Positions 52,484 through 62,234 of a stretch of DNA of 64,000 bases are shown piece after piece. Source of the DNA: Cyanobium sp. ATX 6F1 (GTDB lineage Bacteria; Cyanobacteriota; Cyanobacteriia; PCC-6307; Cyanobiaceae); the NCBI RefSeq assembly GCF_024346315.1, contig NZ_JAGQCS010000011.1, positions 18,262 to 82,261 on the forward strand. The letters run 5' to 3'. Positions within the stretch are counted from its first letter, which is position 1; each line of letters opens with the position of its first letter. The notes beneath the pieces are model-generated. The model saw only the letters and a program-made list of their open reading frames with translations. It did no database searches and was not told the origin of the DNA. The translations under genes were made by a program, and so were the position numbers.

Positions 52484-53206
52484 ATGCCCATCTTTCTCTC
52501 CCTCGATCCGGCGGCGTCTAAGGCCAACAGCCCAGCAGCCGAAACACCGATCGCCCCGGGCAGCGACCTGCGGGAGGCCTTCCGCGCCGCCTACGAGAAC
52601 CGCTACACCTGGGATCCGGAGTTCGGGGGCTACCGCGGCCGCTGGATCTGGGAGCAGGGCGAGCGGCGCGAGCAGGGCACGTTTGAGGTGAGCTCCGATC
52701 TCAAGGCCAAGGTGGAGGGCTGCGACGACGAAGCGGTCACCAAGGCGGTGGGTTCCCAGCTCTGGGAGGTGGCGATCCACCGGGTCCGCCGCAGCTTCGA
52801 GCAGACCCATGGCGCCAACACCTTCTCCGCCGGCGACACCGATGACGTGGGCGTGGAGGTGATCGTGGGCGGCAAGAACGCCGGTGATCGTTACCGCATC
52901 AAGAACGACGTGGTGACGATGGTGCACCGCCACATCCACGGCACGGTGGTGACGATCTTCACCGGCAGCACCACCGACACCGGTGCGGGCTACCTCAGCC
53001 ACACCTACAGCAGCCGTTACAGCGATCCGGCCACCGGGGCCGCCAAGGGTGGCGCCAGCTCCTTCACCGACAGCTTTGTGCCCCTGGGCGACGGCGGCCC
53101 CTGGGTGCTGGCCGAGCGGCTGATCGAAACCGAAGACCCCGAAGCCGAAGGCGGCACGAGCCACCAACGCTTCCGCTTCGAGGAGTTGGGCGCCCTGGGC
53201 GAGTGA
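52484..53206 (+). CDS. DUF3386 family protein
   Basis: The 240-residue protein carries the cyanobacterial DUF3386 signature LREAFRAAYENRYTWDPEFGGYRGRW, then KVEGCDDEAVTKAVGSQLWEVAIHRVRRSFE and RHIHGTVVTIFTGSTTDTGAGYLSHTYSSRY. No signal peptide or membrane helix is evident. The family function is unknown; it is conserved in oxygenic phototrophs. It follows carB on the same strand after 55 bases. Confidence 0.9.
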   Translation: MPIFLSLDPAASKANSPAAETPIAPGSDLREAFRAAYENRYTWDPEFGGYRGRWIWEQGERREQGTFEVSSDLKAKVEGCDDEAVTKAVGSQLWEVAIHRVRRSFEQTHGANTFSAGDTDDVGVEVIVGGKNAGDRYRIKNDVVTMVHRHIHGTVVTIFTGSTTDTGAGYLSHTYSSRYSDPATGAAKGGASSFTDSFVPLGDGGPWVLAERLIETEDPEAEGGTSHQRFRFEELGALGE

Positions 53207-53224
53207 TCGCCACGGCCCCTGGCC

Positions 53225-53446
53225 TCAGGGCATCGGGGTGATCGTCTTGAGCCGCTCGTTGAGTTGAGAGGCCAGCGACTGCCGCCCCACCACCAGCACC
53301 TTGAGGGTGTCTTCGTGGAGCCGCAGTTGGGCATCGGCCACCTGCATCCCGCGCACCAGCTCCTTGACGTCATCGGGGAGGTTGTTGAGGTCGTAGCGCT
53401 TGTCCTCGAAGGTGAGAACGGGGGGCTGCTGGAGTTCGTCGGTCAT
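53225..53446 (-). CDS. DUF6447 family small protein
   Basis: The 73-residue protein has the pattern FEDKRYDLNNLPDDVKELVRGMQVADAQLRLHEDTL, then VGRQSLASQLNERL, which I recognise as the DUF6447 family of short helical proteins in cyanobacteria and their phages. Function unknown. Confidence 0.82.
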   Translation of the reverse strand: MTDELQQPPVLTFEDKRYDLNNLPDDVKELVRGMQVADAQLRLHEDTLKVLVVGRQSLASQLNERLKTITPMP

Positions 53447-53473
53447 GCCTGCACGGGGGGGAGCCCGATCAGG

Positions 53474-53863
53474 TTAGGGGCCGTCTGCCAGGCCCTCCTC
53501 CGCTGGGGCCTCCTGCGCGCTGGCGGGGGGAGGCAGGGCCTTGGGAAGGGGCCGCAGCGGCCGCCGGAAGAAGAACATCAGCAGCACCCCCACCCGCTCG
53601 GAGCCCACCATGTCCCAGCCCTCCTTGCCGAGCAGGTTGAGGAAGAACTGCAGCTGTTCGGCGGGGTGACGCGGCGGCGGCGGGGCGCCGTACTGCTGCG
53701 GAAACTCCCGGGCGATGAACTCCGGGCTCAGCATCCCCTGCAGCTTCTGGCTCGCCACCTGGGGATTGGGCGCCTCGGGAGGGGCGTTGTTCTCCACATT
53801 GATGTGGATCACCCGGTACTCCCAGAGCTGAAAGGGAAGGGGGGGATCGGCGGAGTCAGCCAT
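53474..53863 (-). CDS. Conserved cyanobacterial hypothetical protein
   Basis: The 129-residue protein has QLWEYRVIHINVEN at the start, LSPEFIAREFPQQY in the middle, and PAEQLQFFLNLLGKEGWDMVGSERVGVLLMFFFRR, an arrangement like DUF4177-type domains (a WEY strand, an LN..G.EGW segment and a final strand), with a proline-rich tail. It lies 19 bases downstream of the ABC exporter gene on the same strand. Function unknown. Confidence 0.78.
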   Translation of the reverse strand: MADSADPPLPFQLWEYRVIHINVENNAPPEAPNPQVASQKLQGMLSPEFIAREFPQQYGAPPPPRHPAEQLQFFLNLLGKEGWDMVGSERVGVLLMFFFRRPLRPLPKALPPPASAQEAPAEEGLADGP

Positions 53864-53882
53864 GACCTGAGGCGCTGGGGGT

Positions 53883-55622
53883 TCAGATGCTGACGCGAAT
53901 CAACTGGCGCTCGCAGAGCTCGCGGTAGCGGCCCGCCTGCGCCATCAACTGATCATGGCTGCCGCGCTCGACGATCCGCCCCTGATCGAGCACGAGGATC
54001 AGATCGGCCTCCTGCACGGTGGCGAGCCGGTGGGCGATCACCAGCACGGTGCGGCCGGCCATCGCCTGCTTGAGGCCCTGTTGGACGGCCTCCTCGGCCT
54101 CCGCGTCCAGGGCGCTGGTGGCTTCATCGAGCAGCAGCACCGCCGGATTGCCCAGCACCGCCCGGGCGATCGCCAGCCGCTGCAGCTGGCCGCCGGAGAA
54201 ATTGCTGCCGCGCTCCTCGATGCGGGCGCCATAGCCGCCGGGGAGGGCCTCGATGAAGCCATCGGCATTGGCCAGCCGCGCCGCCTGGCGCAGCTGCTGA
54301 TCGCTGGCGGGACGCCCGAAGCGGATCGTCTCGGCCACCGTGCCGGAAAAGACACTGCTCTGCTGGGGCACCAGGGCCAGGGCTCGGCGCAGGTCGGCCG
54401 CCCTGAGGTCGCCCAGGTCCTGGCCATCGAGCAGGATCCGACCCTGGCTGGGCCGGTTGAAGCGCAACAGCAGCGAAAACAGCGTGCTCTTGCCCGCCCC
54501 GGAGGGCCCCACCAGGGCCACCACCTGGCCCGGCTTGATCTCGAGGCTGAGGTCGTTCAGCACCGGCTGAGTGGGGCTGTAGGCGAAGCCCACGCCATCG
54601 AGCAGCAGCCCCCCCTGCACCGGGCCCAGGGGGAGGGCATCGGGGCGGTCGGGCTCCTCCACCGCCTCCTGCTCGATGCCCCGCAGGCGCTTGAGGGAAG
54701 CCTGGCCCTGCTGGAACTCGTTGAAGTTGGTGGTGAGGTGGGAAATCGGATCGATCAGCATCAGCAGGGCGGCGATGTAGCTGCTGAAGCCCTGGCTGTC
54801 GAGGCCGCCGGCCTGGATGCGGGCGGAGCCAATCAGCAGCACCGTCAGGATTCCGGCCGCCTCGAGAAAACCGACCACGGGAAACTGCAGGGCCAGCAGC
54901 CGCTGGGTGCGGTAACGGGCGCGGCGGTGCAGGTCGATTTCGCGCTCGAAGCGCTCCTGCAGCCAGGGTTCGGCGGCGAAGGCGCGCACCAGGGGCAGGC
55001 CACTGATCGCCTCCCCCAGCAGGGAGGCCAGTTCGCTCACCTGCTTCTGGCTGCGCTCGGCCGCCCCCATCACCCGCGCCCCGAACACGCTCACCAGCGC
55101 CGCCACCAGCGGCGCCAGCAGCAGCGTGGCTGCCGAGAGCTGCCAATCGAGGAAGACCATGTAGCCGAACACCACCACCAGTTGCAGGAGGCTGGGGGTG
55201 GTGTCCTGGATGGTCTTGTAGATCACCTCACCGACCCGGTCCGCGTCTTCGGTGAGCCGATAGGTGAGATCGCCCGACGAGAGCTTCTCGAGGGCACCGA
55301 ATTCGAGCCGCTGCAGCCGCGCGAACAGCTGCCGGCGCAGGTCCTGGCTCACCTGCAGGGCGGGGCCCGCCAGCAGGGTGTCCTGGCCGAACTGGGCCAG
55401 CTTCTGAACCATGAACACCGCCAGGGCCAGGGCCACCACCCGCAGCACCCGGGGGAAATCGCCGGCGCCGATCGCTGGGATCAGCTGGCCGGCGAGCCAG
55501 GCCAGCAGCGGCCAGCAGCCCACGAACACGAGCATGCACAGGCCGCCGGCCACCAGGTTGCGGCGGTAGGGCTTGAGCAGCGGCAGAAGCCGACGGAAGC
55601 CAGCCGACGGTGGTGCGAGCAT
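53883..55622 (-). CDS. MsbA-like ABC exporter (fused membrane and ATPase domains)
   Basis: The 579-residue half-transporter has six transmembrane helices (residues ~20-310) and a complete nucleotide-binding domain: Walker A GPSGAGKST, Q-loop VPQQSSV, signature SGGQLQRLAIARA, Walker B VLLLDEATSALD and the switch histidine in VIAHRLAT. It acts as a homodimer. The order and length fit the MsbA/lipid A-multidrug group; substrate may be a lipid or polysaccharide precursor. All catalytic residues are present, in contrast to the type I secretion ABC proteins at 58-62 kb. Confidence 0.95.
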   Translation of the reverse strand: MLAPPSAGFRRLLPLLKPYRRNLVAGGLCMLVFVGCWPLLAWLAGQLIPAIGAGDFPRVLRVVALALAVFMVQKLAQFGQDTLLAGPALQVSQDLRRQLFARLQRLEFGALEKLSSGDLTYRLTEDADRVGEVIYKTIQDTTPSLLQLVVVFGYMVFLDWQLSAATLLLAPLVAALVSVFGARVMGAAERSQKQVSELASLLGEAISGLPLVRAFAAEPWLQERFEREIDLHRRARYRTQRLLALQFPVVGFLEAAGILTVLLIGSARIQAGGLDSQGFSSYIAALLMLIDPISHLTTNFNEFQQGQASLKRLRGIEQEAVEEPDRPDALPLGPVQGGLLLDGVGFAYSPTQPVLNDLSLEIKPGQVVALVGPSGAGKSTLFSLLLRFNRPSQGRILLDGQDLGDLRAADLRRALALVPQQSSVFSGTVAETIRFGRPASDQQLRQAARLANADGFIEALPGGYGARIEERGSNFSGGQLQRLAIARAVLGNPAVLLLDEATSALDAEAEEAVQQGLKQAMAGRTVLVIAHRLATVQEADLILVLDQGRIVERGSHDQLMAQAGRYRELCERQLIRVSI

Positions 55623-55888
55623 CGAGGCACCCTATCAGTGAAGTTTTGGCCCCCTCCGCGCCCCAGGAATTAGGCCCGGAGCGGAGCGAGGTGCGCTTCC
55701 GGCTCGATCAATTCCTCAAATGGCAGGGCCTGGTGGCCACCGGCGGCGAGGCCAAGCTCTGGGTCCAGCAGGGGGAGGTGAAGGTGAATGGTGAGCTGGA
55801 GGAACGGCGCGGCCGCCAGCTGCTCCCCGGCGACCGGGTGGAGATCAGGGGCCAGACCGTTGTCGTGCCCGGCACCCCCGCGCTTTAG
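55610..55888 (+). CDS. S4-domain RNA-binding protein (YbcJ-like)
   Basis: The 92-residue frame contains a complete S4 domain: [58 protein letters not shown]. Relatives bind structured RNA, perhaps on the ribosome. The start is unsure: GTG 55610 overlaps the divergent exporter gene; TTG 55643 or a later GTG would shorten the N-terminus without touching the domain. It lies 31 bases before tpiA and may be co-transcribed with it. Confidence 0.85.
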   Translation: MVRASRHPISEVLAPSAPQELGPERSEVRFRLDQFLKWQGLVATGGEAKLWVQQGEVKVNGELEERRGRQLLPGDRVEIRGQTVVVPGTPAL

Positions 55889-55919
55889 GTTGATGGGCAG
55901 GTTTGGCGAGGGATCTTCT

Positions 55920-56660
55920 GTGGCGAAGGCGGTGATCGCAGGCAACTGGAAGATGCACATGACCTGCGCCGAAGCGCGGGCCTTCGCCGAGGCCTTTCTG
56001 CCCCTGGTGGCCGATCTTCCCAGTGATCGCGAGGTGATCCTGGCGCCGCCGTTCACGGCGATCGCGGCCCTGAGCGAGGCCCTGAGCGGCAGCGCCATCA
56101 AAATCTCTTCCCAGAACGTCCACTGGGATGGATCGGGGGCTTACACCGGCATGATCTCGGCGCCGATGCTGCTGGAGCACGGCGTCACCCACGCGATCGT
56201 GGGCCACAGCGAGCCGCGCAAGTACTACAGCGAAACCGACGAGCAGATCAACCACCGGGCGCGGGCGGCCCAGGAGGCAGGGCTGATCCCGATCCTCTGC
56301 GTCGGTGAGAGCGATGCCCAGCGGGAGTCAGGTGAGGCCGAACGGGTGATCCGCCGCCAGGTGGAGCAGGGGGTGGACGGGCTCGATCCCGCGGCTCTCG
56401 TGGTCGCTTACGAGCCGATCTGGGCGATCGGCACCGGCAAGACCTGCGCAGCGGCCGAGGCCAACCGGATCTGCGCCCTGATCCGTGGCTGGGTGGGCTT
56501 CCCTGAGATCACGATCCAGTACGGCGGCTCGGTCAAAGCCGACAACATCGACCAGCTGATGGCTCAATCCGACATCGATGGGGTGCTGGTGGGGGGTGCC
56601 TCCCTCGACCCGGCCGGCTTTGCCCGCATCGCCGGCTACCAGGTGCCTGTCACGGCTTGA
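55920..56660 (+). CDS. tpiA: Triosephosphate isomerase
   Basis: The 246-residue enzyme has AGNWKMHMT with the catalytic lysine, [14 protein letters not shown] with the active-site histidine, [15 protein letters not shown] with the catalytic glutamate and flexible loop 6, and the phosphate-binding YGGSVKADN and VGGASLD. It interconverts dihydroxyacetone phosphate and glyceraldehyde 3-phosphate in glycolysis and the Calvin cycle. GTG 55920 opens the family sequence at [11 protein letters not shown]. Its stop overlaps the folP start. Confidence 0.98.
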   Translation: MAKAVIAGNWKMHMTCAEARAFAEAFLPLVADLPSDREVILAPPFTAIAALSEALSGSAIKISSQNVHWDGSGAYTGMISAPMLLEHGVTHAIVGHSEPRKYYSETDEQINHRARAAQEAGLIPILCVGESDAQRESGEAERVIRRQVEQGVDGLDPAALVVAYEPIWAIGTGKTCAAAEANRICALIRGWVGFPEITIQYGGSVKADNIDQLMAQSDIDGVLVGGASLDPAGFARIAGYQVPVTA

Positions 56661-57514
56661 TGCCGCCGGGCCGCACCCTGGCCTGGGGCCAGCGCACCCA
56701 TGTGATGGGGGTGCTCAACCTCACCCCCGATTCCTTCAGCGACGGGGGCCGGCTCACCAGCCCCCAAGCCGCCGTGGCCGCCGCCCGGCGCATGGCCCGC
56801 CAGGGGGCCGCCGTGCTCGACCTGGGGGGCCAGAGCACCCGGCCCGGCGCCAGCGAGGTGGAGCCCGAAGAAGAGCTGCGCCGGGTGCTGCCGAGCCTGC
56901 GGGCGATCCGCAGCAGCTTCTCGGAGCCAGCCTTCGAAGGTGCCCCAGCCCCGCCGCTGCTCTCGATCGACACCTTCCGGGCCAGCGTGGCCGCAGCGGC
57001 CCTGGAGGCGGGAGCCGACTGGATCAACGACGTCAGTGGCGGCGCCCGCGACCCCGATCTGCTGCCCCTGATCGCCGCCGCCGGTTGCCCCTACGTGCTG
57101 ATGCACAACCGCGGCACCAGCGCAACGATGGACGGCCTGGCGGTCTATGGCGATGTGGTCACCGAGGTGCACACGGAACTGCTGCGGGCCACCGATCGGG
57201 CCCTGGCGGCCGGCCTGGCCGCCGGGCAGATCATCTGGGATCCGGGCCTGGGTTTCGCCAAGACCACGGCCCACAACCTCGCGCTGCTGGAGGGCCTCTC
57301 GGCGATGCGCGCGGAGGGGTTTCCGCTGCTGGTGGGCCCCTCGCGCAAGCGCTTCATCGGTGAGCTGCTGGGCGAACCGCGGCCGCGGGCCCGGCTCTGG
57401 GGCACGGCCGCCGTGGTCTGCCGGTTGGTGGCGGCGGGGGCCGATCTGGTGCGCGTCCACGACGTGGGAGCGATCGTTCAGACCTGCCGTATGGCCGATG
57501 CCCTCTGGCGCTGA
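56660..57514 (+). CDS. folP: Dihydropteroate synthase
   Basis: The ~284-residue TIM-barrel enzyme has VMGVLNLTPDSFSDGG (pterin-site signature), DLGGQSTRPGASEV, WINDVSGGARDP, YVLMHNRGTSATMDG and the C-terminal RVHDVGAIVQTC. It joins p-aminobenzoate to dihydropterin pyrophosphate in folate synthesis and is the sulphonamide target. ATG 56660 overlaps the tpiA stop (TGATG); a TTG one codon earlier is also possible. tpiA-folP order with overlap suggests translational coupling. Confidence 0.97.
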   Translation: MPPGRTLAWGQRTHVMGVLNLTPDSFSDGGRLTSPQAAVAAARRMARQGAAVLDLGGQSTRPGASEVEPEEELRRVLPSLRAIRSSFSEPAFEGAPAPPLLSIDTFRASVAAAALEAGADWINDVSGGARDPDLLPLIAAAGCPYVLMHNRGTSATMDGLAVYGDVVTEVHTELLRATDRALAAGLAAGQIIWDPGLGFAKTTAHNLALLEGLSAMRAEGFPLLVGPSRKRFIGELLGEPRPRARLWGTAAVVCRLVAAGADLVRVHDVGAIVQTCRMADALWR

Positions 57515-57524
57515 GCCGCCCGCT

Positions 57525-58196
57525 TCAGCTGCCGCTGTATTCGATCTGGCCCTGGGTGTTGATCTGGGCCTTGGAGAAAAAGCGCGCCATGCGCTCGCTG
57601 AGCAACCCCTGCTTCGCCAGCACCTCACCGAGCAGGCCACCGCCCTGCTTCTGGACGGCCAGGGCCGCTTGAAGCTGCTCGGCGGTGATCACGTTCAGCT
57701 CCACCAACCGATCGCCCAGGCGCTTGTCGTTGAAGCCGCCGCCATCGAAGAGGGTGGGGTTGAGCAGCAGCTCCAGCAACTGGGGGGGCACCTGCAGGTT
57801 GAGCTTGAGGAACTCCCCGAAGCGCTGGGTACCGGCGAAGGGGCGGTAATCCTCGAGCAGCTTTTCGAGCTCATCGATTTCGAGGAAGCCCGCCTGCACG
57901 AGCTTGTCGCCGAGGGTCTGGCGCTGGAAGGTCTGCTCGCCGGTATCGGTTGCGTTGAGGTCGCCGTCCACCAGTTCCGGGGCACTGAAGCGCTCCTGCA
58001 CCCAGGGATCGCTGCCGAGGAAGCTGAACAGTTCAGCGGGGTTGATGGTGAGCCCACCGAATTGCTGCTCCAGCAGTTCCTCGACGAAGGCCACCTCGGT
58101 GGTGGGGCCGAGCACCTGAAACGGCTGCCGGTTGCCACGACCCGTGCCAATCAGCTCGAGTTGAACCTGGGGGGCCGGAAGGCGGATCCTGAGCAT
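57525..58196 (-). CDS. Conserved protein with MshEN-like repeats
   Basis: The 223-residue protein has an N-terminal region (RIRLPAPQVQLELIGTGRGN, FVEELLEQQFGG) and then two helical repeats similar to the GspE/MshEN domain: LGDKLVQAGFLEIDELEKLLEDYR and LGDRLVELNVITAEQLQAALAVQ, followed by LLGEVLAKQGLLSERM. MshEN domains bind c-di-GMP in type II secretion and pilus ATPases, but no ATPase is attached here. Seen as a stand-alone protein it may be a sensor or adaptor. Convergent with folP; 10 bases separate the two stops. Confidence 0.7.
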   Translation of the reverse strand: MLRIRLPAPQVQLELIGTGRGNRQPFQVLGPTTEVAFVEELLEQQFGGLTINPAELFSFLGSDPWVQERFSAPELVDGDLNATDTGEQTFQRQTLGDKLVQAGFLEIDELEKLLEDYRPFAGTQRFGEFLKLNLQVPPQLLELLLNPTLFDGGGFNDKRLGDRLVELNVITAEQLQAALAVQKQGGGLLGEVLAKQGLLSERMARFFSKAQINTQGQIEYSGS

Positions 58197-58361
58197 GCTG
58201 GGGGATGAAGCCAGAACGTTCAGACTAGTGGCGCCACCGAAAAGTAGGAACCGCCAGCGAGGGAAACACAGAAATTGTCAGTTTGTCCCTCGATGGAAGC
58301 CAAAGCGTGGGTAACGCATTAACTTGGTTCTGATTCACTCGTTGGACTGAGGCTTACCGAC

Positions 58362-60080
58362 GTGGTTCGAGCCGTGAGCTTGCCTGGGGCCGGAACCCGA
58401 TTGCGATCCATCGGGGCGGGCATCAAAGACTTCATCGACCGCCAGCTCGATCTGATCGAGGAACTGCGCAACCACCAGTTCTTTCAATCTCTCAAGGACA
58501 CCGATTGGAGTCAATACCAAGTTGGACCAATCGTGGTCAGCTCCATTCTGATCAACCTGCTGGAGCTGTCCTCACCGATCTACATCAACCTCGTTTACAC
58601 CACTGTTCTCCCGACCAAGGCCTTCGCCAGCCTCACCCTGCTGACCATCGGGGTGGTGGTGCTGCTGTCGGTGTCCGGCTGGCTGCGCACGGTGCGCACC
58701 GGGCTCACCGGCTTCGATGGCGCCCGGGTGGAGCACCAGCGCCGCATGGAGGCCCTGGCGCATTTCACCCAGATGCGTCTGGGCGACTACCTCAAGGAGC
58801 CCCCCTCCACCCACGCCGAGCGGCTCAACAGCATCAACCTGCTGCGGGATGAAAGCGCCATCCAGGCCTTCACCACGGCCATCGACCTGTGCTTTTCCCT
58901 GTTTTTCGTGCTGGTGCTGTTCCTGATCGGCGGCAGTGTCGGCCTGATCGCGGTGCTGGCGATCGTCATCTACCTGTTGCGCTCGCTGCAGTTCGCCCGC
59001 GACTTCGAAGCGGTCTCACGCCAGAAGGATGAACTGGAGCTGGAGCGGGTCAACTACCAATCCCAGTTGATGTCGTCGATTGATCTGATCAAGTCGAACG
59101 GGCTGGGGCGCTTCTTCCTGATCGGCAACGAGGAGCGCCAGGAGCGCCTGGCCTGGCAGCGCATGCAGAACAGCAACGCCACCGGTCAATACCAGGCGTT
59201 CAGCAGCCTGATGAACCAGGTCACCATGGCCGCCCTGGTCACCTGGGGGGCCTTCATGGTGATCAGCGGCCACTTGCTGGTGGGCGCCCTGGCCGCCTGC
59301 CTGCTGCTGGGGGGCAAGATCCTGCAGCCCTGGCAGCAGGCCCTGGGCCTCTGGAGCAGCTACCGCCGGCTGATCCATGCCCGCGACGAGCTCGACACCC
59401 TGATGGCCCTGCCGGTGGAACCGGCGGGTGGAAGCGCCGACCTGGCCCTGGAGCAGAGCCTCCAATTCAGCATCAACGGCCAGGCCTTGCCGCCCATTGG
59501 CGCCGGTGAGGCGGTGATCGTGCGCGACGCCAGCAGCGGTGCCGACGCCCGGCACCTGTTCCTCTCGCTGCTGCAGATCGAAACCGACTTGGATCTGCAG
59601 GTGAATGGCCTCTCGATTGCCGACTACAACCGTGAGCGGCTGCGCCGGGAGGTGATCTACGTGGATCCGGCCCAGGCGTATTTCGACGGCACCCTGCTGC
59701 AGAACATCACCTCCTTCCAGCCCAACCGCTACAGCCGCAAGGCCCTGTTCTGGTCGGTGCTGGTGGGCACCGACGACAAGGTCAGGAGCCTCTCCGACGG
59801 CTACAGCACGCCCCTGGGTGGCTCCGTCCCCACCGGGCTCTCCCGCGACACCCTGCAGCAGTTCCAGTTGATCCGGGGTGTGACGATGGAGCCCCGGCTG
59901 CTGCTGGTCGACCTGAGCGAGTGCTCCTACGGCAAGGAGTTCATCGATGGCTTCGCGAAGTTGCTCAAGCGCACCCACGGCCGCACCACCGTGCTGATCT
60001 GCGGGGCCGGCAACGCCCTCAAGGCCCTCACCGACCAGTCGATTGATCTTCCCGCGCTGAACCTGGAGGTGGCCCGATGA
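58362..60080 (+). CDS. Type I secretion ABC protein with degenerate ATPase domain
   Basis: This 572-residue protein has an N-terminal helix region, an ABC exporter-type membrane domain (residues ~65-330, IYINLVYTTVLPTKAFASL to VISGHLLVGALAACLLL) and a C-terminal domain in the position of the ATPase. That domain lacks Walker A: GAGEAVIVRDASSGADARHL stands where GPSGSGKS is expected. The signature becomes PTGLSRDTLQQFQLI and Walker B reads RLLLVDLSECSYG without the catalytic glutamate in the normal place. It probably forms a heterodimer with the next gene's product. The start is GTG 58362. The stop overlaps the next ATG. Confidence 0.85.
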   Translation: MVRAVSLPGAGTRLRSIGAGIKDFIDRQLDLIEELRNHQFFQSLKDTDWSQYQVGPIVVSSILINLLELSSPIYINLVYTTVLPTKAFASLTLLTIGVVVLLSVSGWLRTVRTGLTGFDGARVEHQRRMEALAHFTQMRLGDYLKEPPSTHAERLNSINLLRDESAIQAFTTAIDLCFSLFFVLVLFLIGGSVGLIAVLAIVIYLLRSLQFARDFEAVSRQKDELELERVNYQSQLMSSIDLIKSNGLGRFFLIGNEERQERLAWQRMQNSNATGQYQAFSSLMNQVTMAALVTWGAFMVISGHLLVGALAACLLLGGKILQPWQQALGLWSSYRRLIHARDELDTLMALPVEPAGGSADLALEQSLQFSINGQALPPIGAGEAVIVRDASSGADARHLFLSLLQIETDLDLQVNGLSIADYNRERLRREVIYVDPAQAYFDGTLLQNITSFQPNRYSRKALFWSVLVGTDDKVRSLSDGYSTPLGGSVPTGLSRDTLQQFQLIRGVTMEPRLLLVDLSECSYGKEFIDGFAKLLKRTHGRTTVLICGAGNALKALTDQSIDLPALNLEVAR

Positions 60081-62200
60081 CCAGCCGCAATGTGCTGCTG
60101 CGCGACATCACGCTCAGTGCCGAGGCGCCCATGGCCTTCTGCCTGCGGCTGCTGTTGCAGCAGTTGTTGTGGACGGGCCGGCCCGAGGAGCTGTTCGAGC
60201 TGATCAGCGCCGACCCCCGCCAGATGGATCTGGTGGACGTGCGCAATGTGCTGCTGCGCCTGGGCTACGGCAGCCGCCTGGAGGTGCTGCAGGGCTGGGG
60301 CCAGCTCAACCCCCACCTGCTGCCGGCCCTCTACCTCAGCCCTGAGGGCACCCCCTATGTGCTCTCCCGGGACAGCCACGGCGAGGTGATCGCCGGCAAT
60401 GTCACCGGTCGCACCGACCCCACCACCTTGACCCCCGGCGGCCAGGTGGTGCTGCTGCAGGAAAAGGCGAGCGTCGATCGCTCCAGCCTGCTGAAGCAGA
60501 TCCTCTACCGCTTCACCAACCGCATCGGCGTGCTCTACGCCATCAGCTTCGGCCTCAGCCTGCTGGCCCTGGCGCTGCCCTTCTACATCCGGGCGATCTA
60601 CGCGGTCTCGATCCCCAGCAACAGCATCATTTCCACCCTCTGGATCTTCCTGGGGGTGGTGGTGCTGTTCGGCCTCGACTGGATCCTGCGCCAGTGGCGC
60701 TCGGGTCAGCTGGCTCTGCTGGCGGGGCGAATCGAAAGCCTGATGGGCGTGGGCATCGTTGAGAAGCTGTTCTCACTGGATTACCGCCAGATTGAACAAA
60801 TTGGCCGCAATGGCCTCTATTACCGCCTGCGCAACCTCGACAGCCTGCTGGGCTACCTGCAAGGGCCCCTGGCCTCGGCCTTGCTGGATTTCCCCTTCAT
60901 CGTCGTGTATCTGGCCGCGGTGGCGGTGATCGGTGGCTGGCTGGTGATGGTGCCGATCGCCCTGATGATCGTCAGCGGCCTGATCGTGTTCTTCCTGGCC
61001 CGCTACTACGCCGGCGCCGCCGAGCTCAGCCTCAGCACCGGCACCGGCATCGGTCTGGCCCAGCAGGAACTGGTGTCGCGCTTCCTGGAGGTCAAGACCT
61101 CCAACATCGGCTGGGTCTGGCTGCAGCGGCTGCGCGGCCTTTCGGCTGAGAGCAGCAAGAGTGGCCTGGAGCTCAACAAGCAGGTGAGCCGCCTGCAGGT
61201 GCTGATCAGCACCACCTCCCAGCTGGCCGGTGTGCTCACCCTGGCGGCGGGGGCCTGGCTGATCACCTCCGGTGAGCTGAAGGATCCGGCGGCGATGGGC
61301 AGCCTGATCGCGGCGATGTTCTTCGTGTGGAGGATCTTCACCCCCTTCCAGCAACTGATGAACGCGGTGCTGCGCTACACGAGCATGCTCAATCAGTACA
61401 AGCAGCTGGAATCGTTCCTGAAGCTCCGGGGTGTGAGCAAGGCGTCGAGTGAAGGCAGTGTTCCGCGCCTGCGCGGCAACCTGCTGCTGGATTCGCTGGC
61501 CTGCCGCCTGGGCAACGACGCCCAACTGGCCCTGAGCCGGGTGTCGCTGTCGGTCACACCGGGCCAGATCCTGGCGGTCACGGGCCATGCCGCCTCCGGC
61601 AAGAGCGCGGTGCTCAAGGTGATCGACCAGCTCTACCCCCTGGCCAGTGGCACCCTGCTCTTCGATGGCAGCGATTACCGCCAGTTCAGCACCGATGGTC
61701 TCCAGCGCAACATCGCCTACGTGATGACCAACGTGGAACTGCTGCCGGGCACGCTGTGGTCGAACCTCACGGCGATGAACTCCGATGCCACCGTTGATGG
61801 TGTGCGCCGGGTCTGCGCTGATCTGGGCATCCTCGAAACCCTCGAAGCCTTGCCGGATGGGTTGTTCACGCCGCTCACCAACGAGATCACCTATCAGATC
61901 CCGTTGGGGGTGCGCAAACTGATCGCCCTGGCCCAGGCGATCATCAAGGATGCGCCGATCCTGTTGATCGATGACATCAGCCAGGGCCTGGCCCCGGGTC
62001 AGTTCCAGACGGTGGTCGATGCCCTGCCCAAATTGCGGCGCTGCGCCTTCAGCGGCCAGCAGCGCAGTGTGATCCTCGCCACCGACAACAAACTTCTGCT
62101 GGAGCTGGCCGATCGGCTGGTGATCCTCGACAAGGGCGTCACCGTCTTCCAAGGAACCGCTGAAGAGCTCCGCCAACAGATGCAGAAATCAGCCCCCTGA
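60077..62200 (+). CDS. Type I secretion ABC protein with intact Walker A
   Basis: The 707-residue protein has an N-terminal ~140-residue domain resembling the inactive C39-like domain of HlyB-type exporters, a six-helix membrane domain (residues ~150-420) and an ATPase domain. Walker A GHAASGKSA (about residue 502) is intact. The signature region is weak (YQIPLGVRKLIALAQAI) and Walker B reads APILLIDDISQG with aspartate instead of glutamate. With the upstream protein it gives a heterodimer with at most one strong ATP site. The adjacent HlyD gene marks it as a type I secretion exporter. Confidence 0.9.
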   Translation: MTSRNVLLRDITLSAEAPMAFCLRLLLQQLLWTGRPEELFELISADPRQMDLVDVRNVLLRLGYGSRLEVLQGWGQLNPHLLPALYLSPEGTPYVLSRDSHGEVIAGNVTGRTDPTTLTPGGQVVLLQEKASVDRSSLLKQILYRFTNRIGVLYAISFGLSLLALALPFYIRAIYAVSIPSNSIISTLWIFLGVVVLFGLDWILRQWRSGQLALLAGRIESLMGVGIVEKLFSLDYRQIEQIGRNGLYYRLRNLDSLLGYLQGPLASALLDFPFIVVYLAAVAVIGGWLVMVPIALMIVSGLIVFFLARYYAGAAELSLSTGTGIGLAQQELVSRFLEVKTSNIGWVWLQRLRGLSAESSKSGLELNKQVSRLQVLISTTSQLAGVLTLAAGAWLITSGELKDPAAMGSLIAAMFFVWRIFTPFQQLMNAVLRYTSMLNQYKQLESFLKLRGVSKASSEGSVPRLRGNLLLDSLACRLGNDAQLALSRVSLSVTPGQILAVTGHAASGKSAVLKVIDQLYPLASGTLLFDGSDYRQFSTDGLQRNIAYVMTNVELLPGTLWSNLTAMNSDATVDGVRRVCADLGILETLEALPDGLFTPLTNEITYQIPLGVRKLIALAQAIIKDAPILLIDDISQGLAPGQFQTVVDALPKLRRCAFSGQQRSVILATDNKLLLELADRLVILDKGVTVFQGTAEELRQQMQKSAP

Positions 62201-62234
62201 ATCACCGCCCCACGCCCCGCCCTCCTCTGATCCC